A DNA stretch of 46,250 bases, from contig DFQY01000007.1 of the NCBI GenBank assembly GCA_002378005.1, forward strand, positions 1-46,250, read 5' to 3'. This stretch comes from Flavobacteriales bacterium UBA3477 (GTDB lineage: Bacteria > Bacteroidota > Bacteroidia > Flavobacteriales > Schleiferiaceae). The notes under the pieces were generated by a model. The model did no database searches, was not told where the DNA came from, and worked only from the letters and a program-made list of their open reading frames with translations. Numbering within the stretch: position 1 is the first letter of the stretch; every line of letters starts with the position of its first letter. Made by a program: the position numbers and the translations under genes. This document shows, piece after piece, positions 28,027 to 37,488 of the stretch.

Positions 28027-29331
28027 TTACTTCTTACGGAAGAAAATTTCGATCGGGGCGCCGTGGAAATCAAATGCTTTACGCATCTGGTTCTCTAAGA
28101 ATCGTTTGTACGGCTCCTTGATGTATTGTGGCATGTTTGCAAAGAAGGCAAATTGTGGCGTGCGTGTAGGCAACTGAGTACAAAACTTAATCTTCACGTA
28201 TTTACCTTTCACCGCTGGCGGTGGGTAACCTTTTATGATATCCAGCATAGTGTCGTTGAGCCTGCTCGTAGAAATGCGCTGCTTGCGACGCTCGTAAACT
28301 TTTACACCCTCCTCAAACGCTTTCAAAACGCGTTGCTTTGTCAAGGCACTTGTGAAGATGATAGGGAAATCTGTGAAGGGTTCCAATTTCTTTCTGATAA
28401 ACGCTTCAGCATCGCGAACGGTATTGGTTTCTTTCTCAACCAAATCCCATTTGTTCACCACGACTACCAAGCCCTTTTTGTTCTTCTCCACTAGAGAAAC
28501 GATGGACAAATCCTGAGCTTCAAAACCACGCGTGGCATCCACCACCATCATACATACATCCGCATGCTCAATAGCGCGAATGGAACGCATGTTTGAATAA
28601 AACTCAAGGTTCTCCATAGTCTTGCCCTTCTTGCGAAGACCTGCCGTATCGAGCAACATGAAATCAAAACCAAACTTGTTGAAACGGGTGTTTACGGTAT
28701 CTCTAGTCGTACCCGCTACCTCAGTAACGATGTTGCGCTCCTCGTCAAACAAGGCATTGACAATGGAGCTCTTCCCAGCATTAGGGCGACCCACAATGGC
28801 CATCTTCGGAAGATCTTCATAGTCGTCCACTGGATTTTCATCCATGTTCTCCACGAGCTCATCCAGCAGATCGCCTGTTCCCCCACCATTTACGGCAGAG
28901 ATGGTGTGGTATTTTTCGATGCCCAATCCATAGAATTCAGCGGCATCTAATTCCTGCATGCTGTTGTCCACCTTGTTCACTGCGTATACCACAGGTTTCT
29001 CTGTTTTGCGGAGCATGCCGGCAATGATCTTATCAAATTCCGTCAACCCTGCTTGAAGGTCCAAAACGAATAGAATTACGGTGGCTTCTTCAAGGGCCAA
29101 TTCTACTTGGCGGCGGATCTCTGCTTCAAAAACATCTTCCGAGCCTTCGATATACCCACCGGTATCGATGACTGAAAACTCCTTTCCATTCCAATCACTC
29201 TTTCCATAATGACGGTCACGCGTCACCCCGGCAACGCTATCTACTATAGCATCACGACGCTGGATCAGACGATTAAATAGTGTGCTTTTACCCACATTTG
29301 GGCGGCCCACGATGGCAACAATGTTACTCAT
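28027..29331 (-). CDS. der: ribosome assembly GTPase Der (EngA)
   Basis: A 434-residue protein with two tandem GTPase domains and a C-terminal KH-like domain, acting in 50S subunit maturation. The first domain has GRPNVGKSTLFN, DTGGY and NKVD; the second GRPNAGKSSIVN, DTAGLRKKGK and NKWDLV. The C-terminal part (PPAVKGKYVKIKFCTQLPTRTPQFAFFAN) is the family KH domain. It lies 3 nt after era. Its stop is directly next to the stop of the convergent lipoprotein gene, without any terminator between them. Confidence 0.97.
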   Translation of the reverse strand: MSNIVAIVGRPNVGKSTLFNRLIQRRDAIVDSVAGVTRDRHYGKSDWNGKEFSVIDTGGYIEGSEDVFEAEIRRQVELALEEATVILFVLDLQAGLTEFDKIIAGMLRKTEKPVVYAVNKVDNSMQELDAAEFYGLGIEKYHTISAVNGGGTGDLLDELVENMDENPVDDYEDLPKMAIVGRPNAGKSSIVNALFDEERNIVTEVAGTTRDTVNTRFNKFGFDFMLLDTAGLRKKGKTMENLEFYSNMRSIRAIEHADVCMMVVDATRGFEAQDLSIVSLVEKNKKGLVVVVNKWDLVEKETNTVRDAEAFIRKKLEPFTDFPIIFTSALTKQRVLKAFEEGVKVYERRKQRISTSRLNDTMLDIIKGYPPPAVKGKYVKIKFCTQLPTRTPQFAFFANMPQYIKEPYKRFLENQMRKAFDFHGAPIEIFFRKK

Positions 29332-29334
29332 ATT

Positions 29335-30216
29335 TTAGTTTTTATACCCGAATCTTTTCAGGTGCAGGTCGCTATCTCGCCAATTCTTTTTGACTTTGAC
29401 AAAGGTCTCTAAATGTATTTTCTTGGCGAAGAAGGATTCGAGTTGCTTTCTAGCGCCTATACCCACTTGCTTGAGTTTCGAGCCTTTGTGCCCAATGATG
29501 ATTCCCTTCTGGGTATCGCGCGCCACGTAAATGACGGTGCGTATGCGGATAATATCATCGTCTTCTTTGAATTCTTCCACGTCCACCTCAACACTGTAGG
29601 GTATTTCCTTTTTGTAATTGAGCAAAATCTGCTCACGAACGATTTCACTTACAAAGAAGCGTTCGGTTTTGTCCGTCAAGGCATCTTTATCAAAGTACGG
29701 CGGGGACAGGGGGGTGAGCGCAATTAATCGGTCCAACAAATACTGTGTATTGACCTGTTCCAGCGCCGAAATAGGAATGATTTCAGCGTTAGGCAAATGC
29801 TCGGCCCAATAGGCCACTTCCTCCTCCAACTCCTCCTGATTCGTCGTATCAATCTTGTTGATGATCAACAGAACCGGAACCTTGGTATTGAGCAACTTTT
29901 TGAAAAACCCCTCGTCTTTGAGCGCACGGTCACCCGGCTCCACCAAATACAAGAATACATCCGCGTCCTCGAAGGCATCCGACACAAATTTCATCATGTG
30001 CTCCTGCATCTTATAGGCCGGTTGGATGACCCCAGGGGTATCGGAGAACACAATTTGGTATTCCGGTTCGTTAAGAATGCCGAAAATACGGTGACGAGTG
30101 GTCTGCGCTTTGGGAGTAATAATGCTCAAGCGCTCCCCTACTAAAGCGTTCATCAAGGTGCTTTTCCCTACGTTGGGATTCCCGATGATATTGACAAAAC
30201 CACTTTTGTGTTCCAT
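29335..30216 (-). CDS. era: ribosome assembly GTPase Era
   Basis: A 293-residue GTPase that binds the 3' end of 16S rRNA during 30S assembly. Visible are G1 GNPNVGKST (residues 12-20), G3 SDTPGV, G4 NKID and the C-terminal KH domain with IIGHKGSKLKQVGIGARKQLE. It is the first gene of the era-der unit. Confidence 0.97.
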   Translation of the reverse strand: MEHKSGFVNIIGNPNVGKSTLMNALVGERLSIITPKAQTTRHRIFGILNEPEYQIVFSDTPGVIQPAYKMQEHMMKFVSDAFEDADVFLYLVEPGDRALKDEGFFKKLLNTKVPVLLIINKIDTTNQEELEEEVAYWAEHLPNAEIIPISALEQVNTQYLLDRLIALTPLSPPYFDKDALTDKTERFFVSEIVREQILLNYKKEIPYSVEVDVEEFKEDDDIIRIRTVIYVARDTQKGIIIGHKGSKLKQVGIGARKQLESFFAKKIHLETFVKVKKNWRDSDLHLKRFGYKN

Positions 30217-30331
30217 GGGGCAAAGATGCGATAATTGCGCCCGGGTTTTTCAATGTCGGGTAATTGTCTTTTAAGAAATTGGCGATTCTCGTTTCTTATA
30301 ACGATTTTTATTGCCTAAACAACGAATTGCC

Positions 30332-31387
30332 ATGCGTTCCATTTTTACACTTATATTTCTCATTAGTTGCACCTCCTTAAATGCCCAAGTTTACGATACT
30401 CTCGTTTGGGCAGATGAATTTAACATAGACGGCAGTCTAGACACCACGAAATGGTGGCAGCAAACCGTGCTCCCGAATGGAACAAGTTGGTGGAATGGAG
30501 AAATTCAACATTATACAGACCGCGACACAAATGCGAATGTTAGCGCAGGAAACCTACACCTAACAGCCCTTCGCGAAAGCTATTCTAATCAGGGTGTCAC
30601 GAAAGACTTTACCTCAGCCAGACTAAATTCGAAATTTGCATTCACCTATGGCCGTGTGGAAGTTCGTGCTAAACTCCCCACCGGAGTAGGAACCTGGCCA
30701 GCCATTTGGATGCTCGGTCAAAATATCGCCGAAATAGGGTCGTATTGGCAAGTACAAGGATATGGAACAACGTCCTGGCCCATGTGTGGAGAAATAGATA
30801 TCATGGAACACTGGGGGAGCAACCAAGATTACGTTTCAAGTGCGATACATTCACCCTCTAGTTTTGGCGGGACCGTAAACGTAGGAGGACAAACGGTAAA
30901 TGGCGCAAGCACAAGTTTTCACATTTATACATTAGAATGGAGTGAGACCAAAATGGTATTTAGTGTGGACAGTGTGGTGCATTATACCTACGAACCTTCG
31001 ACGTATACTTCTAGCACTTGGCCCTTCGAAGATCCTCAATTTCTCCTGCTGAATATTGCCATTCTTCCCTCGATCGATACAAGCTTCACAAGTAGTTCTA
31101 TGGAAGTGGATTATGTACGTGTATACCAACAATCTAATTTAAGTTTGGAGGAACAGGCACGAAACGGAATAGGCGCCGTAGGAAATCCTTTTGAGCACAA
31201 ATTATTTGTGCGCCTTACCGGCGCAAGCACCATTAACCTCTACGACATTACAGGCAAGCTAATCTACTCCCAGTTACACAATGGGAGTACAAACCTAGAT
31301 ACGGAGGCATATGCCCCTGGACTCTACGTATTGGAAATCTTACAACCTGGATTTAAAGGTTACCGCGAGAAGGTCGTGAAGCGTTAG
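30332..31387 (+). CDS. GH16 family endo-beta-1,3-glucanase (laminarinase) with T9SS sorting domain
   Basis: A 351-residue secreted enzyme. The signal peptide is about residues 1-18 (SLNA|QV), then a GH16 beta-jelly-roll domain with catalytic CGEIDIMEHWG: nucleophile E154, D156 and acid/base E159. The Met inside the motif is the mark of the laminarinase branch. Residues about 282-351 are a type-A T9SS C-terminal domain (NPFEHKLFV, INLYDITGKLIYS, YAPGLYVLEI, ending EKVVKR), so the enzyme should be exported to or through the outer membrane. The start at 30332 is chosen over an upstream TTG at 30311 because it gives a clean signal peptide. Its stop overlaps that of the convergent GH17 gene. Likely substrate laminarin. 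Confidence 0.9.
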   Translation: MRSIFTLIFLISCTSLNAQVYDTLVWADEFNIDGSLDTTKWWQQTVLPNGTSWWNGEIQHYTDRDTNANVSAGNLHLTALRESYSNQGVTKDFTSARLNSKFAFTYGRVEVRAKLPTGVGTWPAIWMLGQNIAEIGSYWQVQGYGTTSWPMCGEIDIMEHWGSNQDYVSSAIHSPSSFGGTVNVGGQTVNGASTSFHIYTLEWSETKMVFSVDSVVHYTYEPSTYTSSTWPFEDPQFLLLNIAILPSIDTSFTSSSMEVDYVRVYQQSNLSLEEQARNGIGAVGNPFEHKLFVRLTGASTINLYDITGKLIYSQLHNGSTNLDTEAYAPGLYVLEILQPGFKGYREKVVKR

Positions 31388-32268
31388 AATTTCAGCTTTT
31401 CGTCCTTGTCCCATAGTCCCCAAGAGGCACCAACATCGCCCTCTTTTTCGATCTTCCAACTCTCGTCGAAAGAGGAGAAATAGAACATCGGAATTTTTTC
31501 CGCTTTTGACCAGCGCTGGGCATTGATGAAGTATTTCAAGCTGTTTTCAAACGATGCGTGGGCACCACCAATACTTTGACCTGCACTAGGCCATCCAGTC
31601 TCTGTAATCAACACAGGTTTACCCTTTCCTGCCGCTTGGGCCTCGAAATACATTTGTTTCATGTACATCAAAGAGTAATCCAATGAACAGCCTTCCCAGT
31701 AAGGGTAACAATTGGCCAAAATGATATCACAAGCATCCGCCAATTCAGGATGCTCGGTAAATTCATAGTACGCATCCACATAGCCCACCGGCACATCTGT
31801 AACCACCGCCTTCACTCGCTCAATGTATTGCACAAGAACGGCTGCACTCAGATCCTCGCGATAAAGTACCTCATTTCCTACTGCCGCCACATCGACAACA
31901 CCTTCGGCGCAAAGTTCCAGCAGGCCTTCAATCTCGCCTTCGTTCTTTTCGAGGTCGTCGCCCAGCCAAGCACCAATAAGCGTCTTGATGCCCATTTCGT
32001 GAGCTACACTGGCAATGATTTCATTCCCCTCGGTACACGAGAAGGTGCGCACCCAAGAGATATGCGGTTTGAGAATTTCCAATTTTCGGCGGACTTGCGC
32101 TTCAGATAATTGATCCCCAGGCTGCTGCCCCTCATCGTAGGCGCTAAAGCAAATACCATGAATTCCACTCTCTAACATCTTTCGGCTCTCAGATTTAAGT
32201 TCCTCAAGACTAAGATTATTGATTACTGGACCGGCAAGTGACAGAAACTTTTCTCTTCTAAAAGACAT
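31384..32268 (-). CDS. GH17-family beta-1,3-glucanase-like enzyme without signal peptide
   Basis: A 294-residue TIM-barrel glycoside hydrolase: acid/base E133 in AVGNEVL and nucleophile E223 in ITETGWPSAG are the two GH17 signatures. GH17 members cut or transfer beta-1,3-glucan. There is no signal peptide or lipobox (N-terminus MSFRREKFLSLAGPVINN), so it should act in the cytosol on imported oligosaccharides, unlike the lipoprotein GH17 at 36205. It is the last gene of the six-gene operon, 14 nt after the symporter. Transglycosylase or exo-activity cannot be told from hydrolase here. Confidence 0.85.
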   Translation of the reverse strand: MSFRREKFLSLAGPVINNLSLEELKSESRKMLESGIHGICFSAYDEGQQPGDQLSEAQVRRKLEILKPHISWVRTFSCTEGNEIIASVAHEMGIKTLIGAWLGDDLEKNEGEIEGLLELCAEGVVDVAAVGNEVLYREDLSAAVLVQYIERVKAVVTDVPVGYVDAYYEFTEHPELADACDIILANCYPYWEGCSLDYSLMYMKQMYFEAQAAGKGKPVLITETGWPSAGQSIGGAHASFENSLKYFINAQRWSKAEKIPMFYFSSFDESWKIEKEGDVGASWGLWDKDEKLKF

Positions 32269-32282
32269 AGGTCTACTTTGAT

Positions 32283-33716
32283 TTATTGTTCAGATTGTAG
32301 TTTTCTTTGGTCCAATTTTACGCGGACCTCTTTCGCATAATTTTCATCCACTTTGTAGTTCCACATCACGACAATTGCAATTACCGTACAAATAATTGGC
32401 AACCCAGAGAAGAACATTCTTAGACCATCTACAGCACCCTCAGGTTGTGCTCCAGCTCCACTTTGGTAATTCACCAAGGTCAATATCAATCCACTCAGAG
32501 CACCGGCAAAGGCGAATCCCAGCTTCACCATCCACCAGTATATAGCTCCGAAAACTCCTTCACGGCGTTTCCCTGTATTCAATTCATCAATGTCCAAAAC
32601 ATCAGAGGTCATAGACATCATGATGGTAAACAATCCACCTATACCGAACGAGTGGAACGGCAAGGCAAACAAGAACATATAGGGCTTGCCCGGGATCATC
32701 AAGAACCACAATAGCACATAACCTATGATGGAAATACCTTGGCTTAAAATGAACGCGCGCTTCTTCCCAAGAGTCTTAGACATCCAAGCAACAATTGGAA
32801 TGACCAAGAAGGTGGTGATCAAAGCACCCACACTTCCGAACAACGTTGGCCACACCCCTACGGCCGAAGCATCGTCGTTGAAAAGGTGGCTTTTAATGAC
32901 AAAGAAGGTGAAGCTGGCAATAGTGTTGAACCCGTTAAAAATCAGGAAGGTCGCAATACACAATCTGCGGAACGGCACAGAAGAAAAAGCTTCCTTAAAA
33001 CTTAAGGCAATATTCTTCACACTCCCAAAAATCCCCTTAAAGTTCAAAGGCTCATAATCCTCTCTTTCTTTGGTGCTTTCGCTCTTCATGAAAAGAGCTG
33101 GCGCCATGGCGCAAAGAGTGAATAGGACCGCCACCCAAATGGCCAACGTTCTCGTAGCCTCATCCGCGGTAGGAAACCAATCTGGATCGTACATAATGAC
33201 CCAGAACCATGGCGCGATGACCCATGCCCATTGGCCTATCCATTGAGAGATTGCCATTACGTTTGTACGCTCGTGGTAATCATCACTCATTTCATAGCCC
33301 ATACTTACATATGGAACGCCAAAAATGGTAAGTCCCAGGTAAAAGACAAAGGACCATAGCATGACATAAGTGAAGTTATAAGCCACGCTATTTTCACGAT
33401 ACAATTGCCAAAGAAGGGCAAAGGAAACACCCATAATGATAGCTCCTATGAACACGTATTGTCTTCTGCGTCCCCATCTTGAACGCGTATTATCCGATAT
33501 GTAGCCCATTATAGGGTCTAAAATGGCATCGAAGGCACGTGGCGCGAAGAAGATCACACCCCACATCCAGCCGGGGAAGCCCAAATCTTGGACTAATACC
33601 ACCATGAATATCCCCATTGCTGCCGGGAACATTTGGTTGGCCAACATCCCAACCCCAAAGGCAATTTTTTGTCCTATTGGGACCCTGTTTTTCGCGCTAC
33701 TCATGAACTTACTCAT
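32283..33716 (-). CDS. GPH-family (MFS) sugar:cation symporter
   Basis: A 477-residue inner-membrane transporter with about 12 helices. The family signature between helices 2 and 3 is DAILDPIMGYISDNTRSRWGRRR, and a further conserved segment is MGYEMSDDYHERTNVMAISQ. GPH carriers import di- and oligosaccharides with H+ or Na+. Position between the GH30 and cytosolic GH17 genes suggests uptake of beta-glucan oligosaccharides from the periplasm. Its ATG overlaps the GH30 gene end by 8 nt. Confidence 0.9.
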   Translation of the reverse strand: MSKFMSSAKNRVPIGQKIAFGVGMLANQMFPAAMGIFMVVLVQDLGFPGWMWGVIFFAPRAFDAILDPIMGYISDNTRSRWGRRRQYVFIGAIIMGVSFALLWQLYRENSVAYNFTYVMLWSFVFYLGLTIFGVPYVSMGYEMSDDYHERTNVMAISQWIGQWAWVIAPWFWVIMYDPDWFPTADEATRTLAIWVAVLFTLCAMAPALFMKSESTKEREDYEPLNFKGIFGSVKNIALSFKEAFSSVPFRRLCIATFLIFNGFNTIASFTFFVIKSHLFNDDASAVGVWPTLFGSVGALITTFLVIPIVAWMSKTLGKKRAFILSQGISIIGYVLLWFLMIPGKPYMFLFALPFHSFGIGGLFTIMMSMTSDVLDIDELNTGKRREGVFGAIYWWMVKLGFAFAGALSGLILTLVNYQSGAGAQPEGAVDGLRMFFSGLPIICTVIAIVVMWNYKVDENYAKEVRVKLDQRKLQSEQ

Positions 33717-35199
33717 TAGGGTCTAATACAATAGTTTGTAGCGCCTGAGCGGGTATACTCAAGGATAAATTTTGATCTTCCATCTCAACGGAATAAGTAA
33801 TGGGTTGCTCTCCTTCGTTAAAAACAGCGATGATTAAAGAGCCATCCTCATTGAGCACGGCTGCCGACATCAAGTCTTCATTAGAAATTGTAGATGCCAA
33901 TACTTCCGCGCCAGGCCTCATGAATTTGGAAAAATGAGACATGATGTAGTACAATGGGGTAAAATAAATCTCGTCGTTTTCGGTATCCGCGATGACAGGT
34001 GCTATACACCAGTTTTTGAACCAATTTGGACCTCCTTGTCTATCCAACACCATATTCCAATCGACCCAGCCCTCGACCCAATGATTCAGACAACCAATAA
34101 TGTCGCGGGCATAGCGGTGCGCTGGTGCATATTTAGGATGAAGATATTTTTGGTCATCTTGTCGCCAATAATATCCCCAATCTGTAGCCTCTTTTTTCCA
34201 ATACCACTCATCGTCGCGCCATACAGGTACTTGATTATCAATACATCCTTCAGTCTCAATGAGTAATTTTCCGGGGGCTTTTTCATGAGCATACTCTAAC
34301 ATTTCAGGGAAATAGCTCACAGTGCTTTCATACCAGTGTATGGCCATTCCATCGAAATATCTCGAGTTTTCTTCATTTGCATACATTACATCAGCCCATT
34401 CTTTGATTCCTTCACGGTTCTGATCGTAACCCATGATGATTTTATCCCCTTTGCCGTCTTTTTCTAGAGTTGGGCCTAGGTGATTTTTAACAAAGTCGAC
34501 CATTTCATCAGGTGAATAAAGCATACTTTCCCAGCTATTGCCATTGCCATGTGGTTCATTTTCAACGGTAAAACCCCAAATAGGAATGCCTTCTGATTCA
34601 TAGGCATCTACATACTTTGAAAAAAACTTTGCCCATGTCGGATAGTACATAGGAAGGAGCTTACCCCCAACCCAGCTGTTATTGTCCTTCATCCATGGTG
34701 CAGCCGTCCAGGGAGATGCGAACAATTTAAATCCACCACTTGACGTCTCCTGTGCCTCTTTGATGAATGGAATCAAATCATCACGATCCTCCTCTATAGA
34801 AAAGTGCTCAAGCTCTGTATCGCCTTCCACTGGTGAATAACTATAATTTGTCAATGAGAAATCACAGGAATTCATATGGGTTCTCATTAAAGAATAATTA
34901 GACCCTTGTTCAGAAAAATATGCTTCGATTATTTCTCTCCTATTTTCAGTGCCCAATTCGTTCATCAAGTATGCAGATGCTTCTGTAAATGCTGCACCAA
35001 AACCGACCAAGGTTTGCTTTGATGTATTCCTATCAATAGAAATAATTGTGGTTGGTTCTGACGTTTCAAAATCCGATACTTCTGTCAGTAGATTCCCTTC
35101 TCTGGAGGTTTCGAATACTTTCATTGTTGCTGTTTCTTGATTACATGCCGAAAGCAGAAAAATACATGTAAGTAAAATCATTGCGTTCTTAAATTTCAT
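33709..35199 (-). CDS. GH30-family lipoprotein, probable beta-1,6- or beta-glucosidase
   Basis: A 496-residue lipoprotein with lipidation Cys19 (LLSAC). The GH30 TIM barrel shows GFGAAFTEASA, SLMRTHMNSCDF, acid/base E215 in TVENEP and nucleophile E317 in LLIETEGC; the C-terminal beta domain ends SIPAQALQTIVLD. GH30_1 and related enzymes in laminarin loci remove or cut beta-1,6 linkages, so removing laminarin side branches is the likely role. The start at 35199 is preferred to an in-frame ATG at 35415 because the latter lies deep in the preceding gene and lacks a signal peptide. It overlaps the preceding gene by 11 nt. Confidence 0.88.
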   Translation of the reverse strand: MKFKNAMILLTCIFLLSACNQETATMKVFETSREGNLLTEVSDFETSEPTTIISIDRNTSKQTLVGFGAAFTEASAYLMNELGTENRREIIEAYFSEQGSNYSLMRTHMNSCDFSLTNYSYSPVEGDTELEHFSIEEDRDDLIPFIKEAQETSSGGFKLFASPWTAAPWMKDNNSWVGGKLLPMYYPTWAKFFSKYVDAYESEGIPIWGFTVENEPHGNGNSWESMLYSPDEMVDFVKNHLGPTLEKDGKGDKIIMGYDQNREGIKEWADVMYANEENSRYFDGMAIHWYESTVSYFPEMLEYAHEKAPGKLLIETEGCIDNQVPVWRDDEWYWKKEATDWGYYWRQDDQKYLHPKYAPAHRYARDIIGCLNHWVEGWVDWNMVLDRQGGPNWFKNWCIAPVIADTENDEIYFTPLYYIMSHFSKFMRPGAEVLASTISNEDLMSAAVLNEDGSLIIAVFNEGEQPITYSVEMEDQNLSLSIPAQALQTIVLDPNE

Positions 35200-36208
35200 C
35201 TTCCTTAAGTTGTTTTTTCTTCGTAAAATGCTCCACGACCACACCCCAACCTTTTTTCGGCTGGCGGTCGATATCAACAATACCCCAATATTCTTCATTT
35301 GGCGCACCGTCATACGGCACCCCGCTGCTTTTTGGGGCCCAACCGCCAATATCTTGTTTATCAGGATTACCCGCTTTCCACCATCCATCGGTGAACGAGA
35401 ACAACAGCAACCCATGGTTCTCAGATTGTCTTGCTAAAATTTGATCAATGATCGTATCCAATGCCACCGCTTGGGCATCCTCGTTCGGCCCTTGTGCAAA
35501 CCCAGCATCGGCAATGCGCATGTAGCTGTCCGCTCCTACCTCTGAAAAATAGAAAGGCTTATCACTCACGGCGTTCCATTCGTCGATAATAGTGGCTGGC
35601 TGGTCCCAACGGTACACATTCAAACCCCAAATATCTACTTCCGCGCCCATGTGAAAGGCTAACGAATCCGGTAACTCGCCATGCGCCGTCGCCACGGGAT
35701 GCACGGAATCCAAGGCATGGATGGCATCTACCGCCTGCTTTAAGGTGGTGTACCAATTCATGATATCACCCTCAAACCATTCCGGGTGGTAGTTATACTC
35801 GTTACCCAATTCCCACATCAAAATCGCTTCATGATCCTTGAAACGCTCGACATACTCGAGGTAAGAACCTGAGAGCAAATCATAAAATCCATTTTGGTTG
35901 TAGCCGAAACCCACTACGACTTTCATGCCCTTCTCGGCAATCTTGTCCAACACCTCTACCTCTTCAATAGGGGCATAGGTGCGAATAGTATTCATTCCAG
36001 CATCCACCATCAAGGCAAGGTCTTCATCAATGCGGTCGAAACTGCGCATGGTATCGCCCTTGGCCACCGGATGGTAGCACACTCCTTTCATGTACATCGG
36101 CGCATTATTTTCCGCCGTAGTTTCTTCCACTGGCTCCACAGCACAAGCGGCAAAAAAACCAGCCGCAAGCACAGAAAAGCCAAAACGCAAATACAATCCC
36201 TTCATCAT
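35189..36208 (-). CDS. clan GH-A glycoside hydrolase lipoprotein, family unassigned
   Basis: A 339-residue lipoprotein with lipidation Cys22 (FFAAC). A TIM barrel follows: MYMKGVCYHPV, DAGMNTIRTYAP, acid/base candidate E137 in ILMWELGNEYN, nucleophile candidate E223 in FYFSEVGADSY. The layout is that of clan GH-A, like the catalytic domain of GH2 or GH5 or a GH17-like enzyme, but I cannot assign the family. Context points to beta-glucan or a released side-chain product. It begins with two ATG codons overlapping the preceding stop (ATGATGA). Confidence 0.75.
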   Translation of the reverse strand: MMKGLYLRFGFSVLAAGFFAACAVEPVEETTAENNAPMYMKGVCYHPVAKGDTMRSFDRIDEDLALMVDAGMNTIRTYAPIEEVEVLDKIAEKGMKVVVGFGYNQNGFYDLLSGSYLEYVERFKDHEAILMWELGNEYNYHPEWFEGDIMNWYTTLKQAVDAIHALDSVHPVATAHGELPDSLAFHMGAEVDIWGLNVYRWDQPATIIDEWNAVSDKPFYFSEVGADSYMRIADAGFAQGPNEDAQAVALDTIIDQILARQSENHGLLLFSFTDGWWKAGNPDKQDIGGWAPKSSGVPYDGAPNEEYWGIVDIDRQPKKGWGVVVEHFTKKKQLKEDEI

Positions 36209-37470
36209 TTTTCGTTCACTGTTTTAGGCACCAATACGGTTGCTTTTACCGCCGCACTATCCCCACCGAATGATTTGGTGATGGTGTTGCCGTTCCGCAT
36301 TAGTCCTTCAAAAATTCCTTGGTCCACCAAAGACCATATAGCATACTTCGCCTGCCCATTCAAGGTGATCAGACCAAAGTTGTTTTCACTTCCTTCTTCG
36401 TGATTGGGATCCTTCCAAGGCTCGTCAAAGGCCTCAAAATAGAAGCATGAAATTCCAGCCGAATCTGTCCAAGCACGCATCTTCTTGTAGTAGAGCGCCT
36501 GCTTCACTTCATCCGCGGCAAAAGAGCCATTGGGGCCATAGAGACCACGACTCACGCTGGCCCAACCTGTCTCACCGATGTGAATAGGCTTCTTTATCCC
36601 TATGCTATCGAGGTAGGCCTTCACACTGTTGTACTGGTTCTTTGCATAGAATACTGCGCGTTCCATGGCCATTTCTATTCGCTCCTCGTCGCTAGCATCT
36701 GCCACCGCGCTCTCGTGAACCTCCCAGAACGCACTATTGTAGTGTGTATCATGGAAGGGATAGGTGTGCATAGAAACGTAATCCACTGCCTTGACCAACG
36801 CTTCGAGATCTTCATTGTGGTAATCTGGACTACCACCGCCCCAAGAAGCGAAGTTGTCCGAGCTTGTGACCCAAAGATCCGGGCTCAATTTACCCATGCT
36901 TTTGAGTTCCTGTAGGTAGTTCACATATTTTAGCATCACCCCAGGCTTGACAAAGTAGCTCCACGCCCAGTGCACCATGGCCTCATTACCTACGGCAATA
37001 ACCTTAACTATCTCCGGGTACTCATTGGCATAGTGAACAGCCTTGCTAATCTCACTTTCATTGTTAGCGGGGTCTTCAAACTCATGATTTGGGTGGTCCG
37101 TCCACGCATCCTGACAATCAATCCAAGCACCTAGCATGACATACATCTCGAAGGTCGGATCTTCCTGCTTCAGCTCACGAATGGCACGAAGAACATTAGG
37201 GGCATGGTCGAATTGTAGGTTGTAGGTACGTAACATGCGAATGCCCATGGCATGCATGATCTTCATGTCGTTCTTCAACTGCTGGATTGTCGGCTGTACC
37301 TCACGTGATTTCGCACGGTAGCCACCATAAGAGATGGCCTGATACTCCGGGTTCCCTAAAATTTCTGCCGCGGTTTTCATGGGCGTCGTATTTGTCGGTT
37401 CATGGGCACAGCCGAGGAGTGCGACGAAGGCGCAAACGATCCCGACTATGTTCCATGTGCTCTTTTTCAT
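36205..37470 (-). CDS. GH17-family beta-1,3-glucanase lipoprotein
   Basis: A 421-residue lipoprotein with lipidation Cys21 (ALLGC). GH17 marks are RMLRTYNLQFDHAPNVL, acid/base E163 in IAVGNEAMVHW and nucleophile E300 in HIGETGWAS. It should act in the periplasm or on the outer membrane as endo- or exo-beta-1,3-glucanase on laminarin fragments. It is second in the operon, 18 nt after the phosphorylase gene, and overlaps the next gene by 4 nt. Confidence 0.87.
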   Translation of the reverse strand: MKKSTWNIVGIVCAFVALLGCAHEPTNTTPMKTAAEILGNPEYQAISYGGYRAKSREVQPTIQQLKNDMKIMHAMGIRMLRTYNLQFDHAPNVLRAIRELKQEDPTFEMYVMLGAWIDCQDAWTDHPNHEFEDPANNESEISKAVHYANEYPEIVKVIAVGNEAMVHWAWSYFVKPGVMLKYVNYLQELKSMGKLSPDLWVTSSDNFASWGGGSPDYHNEDLEALVKAVDYVSMHTYPFHDTHYNSAFWEVHESAVADASDEERIEMAMERAVFYAKNQYNSVKAYLDSIGIKKPIHIGETGWASVSRGLYGPNGSFAADEVKQALYYKKMRAWTDSAGISCFYFEAFDEPWKDPNHEEGSENNFGLITLNGQAKYAIWSLVDQGIFEGLMRNGNTITKSFGGDSAAVKATVLVPKTVNEK

Positions 37471-37488
37471 TTTTTCGAAGTGTCCAAT

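Noticed and set aside
35199..35415. 72-residue N-terminal extension of the GH30 protein
   Set aside because: It overlaps the preceding gene in another frame and would bury the lipoprotein signal peptide.
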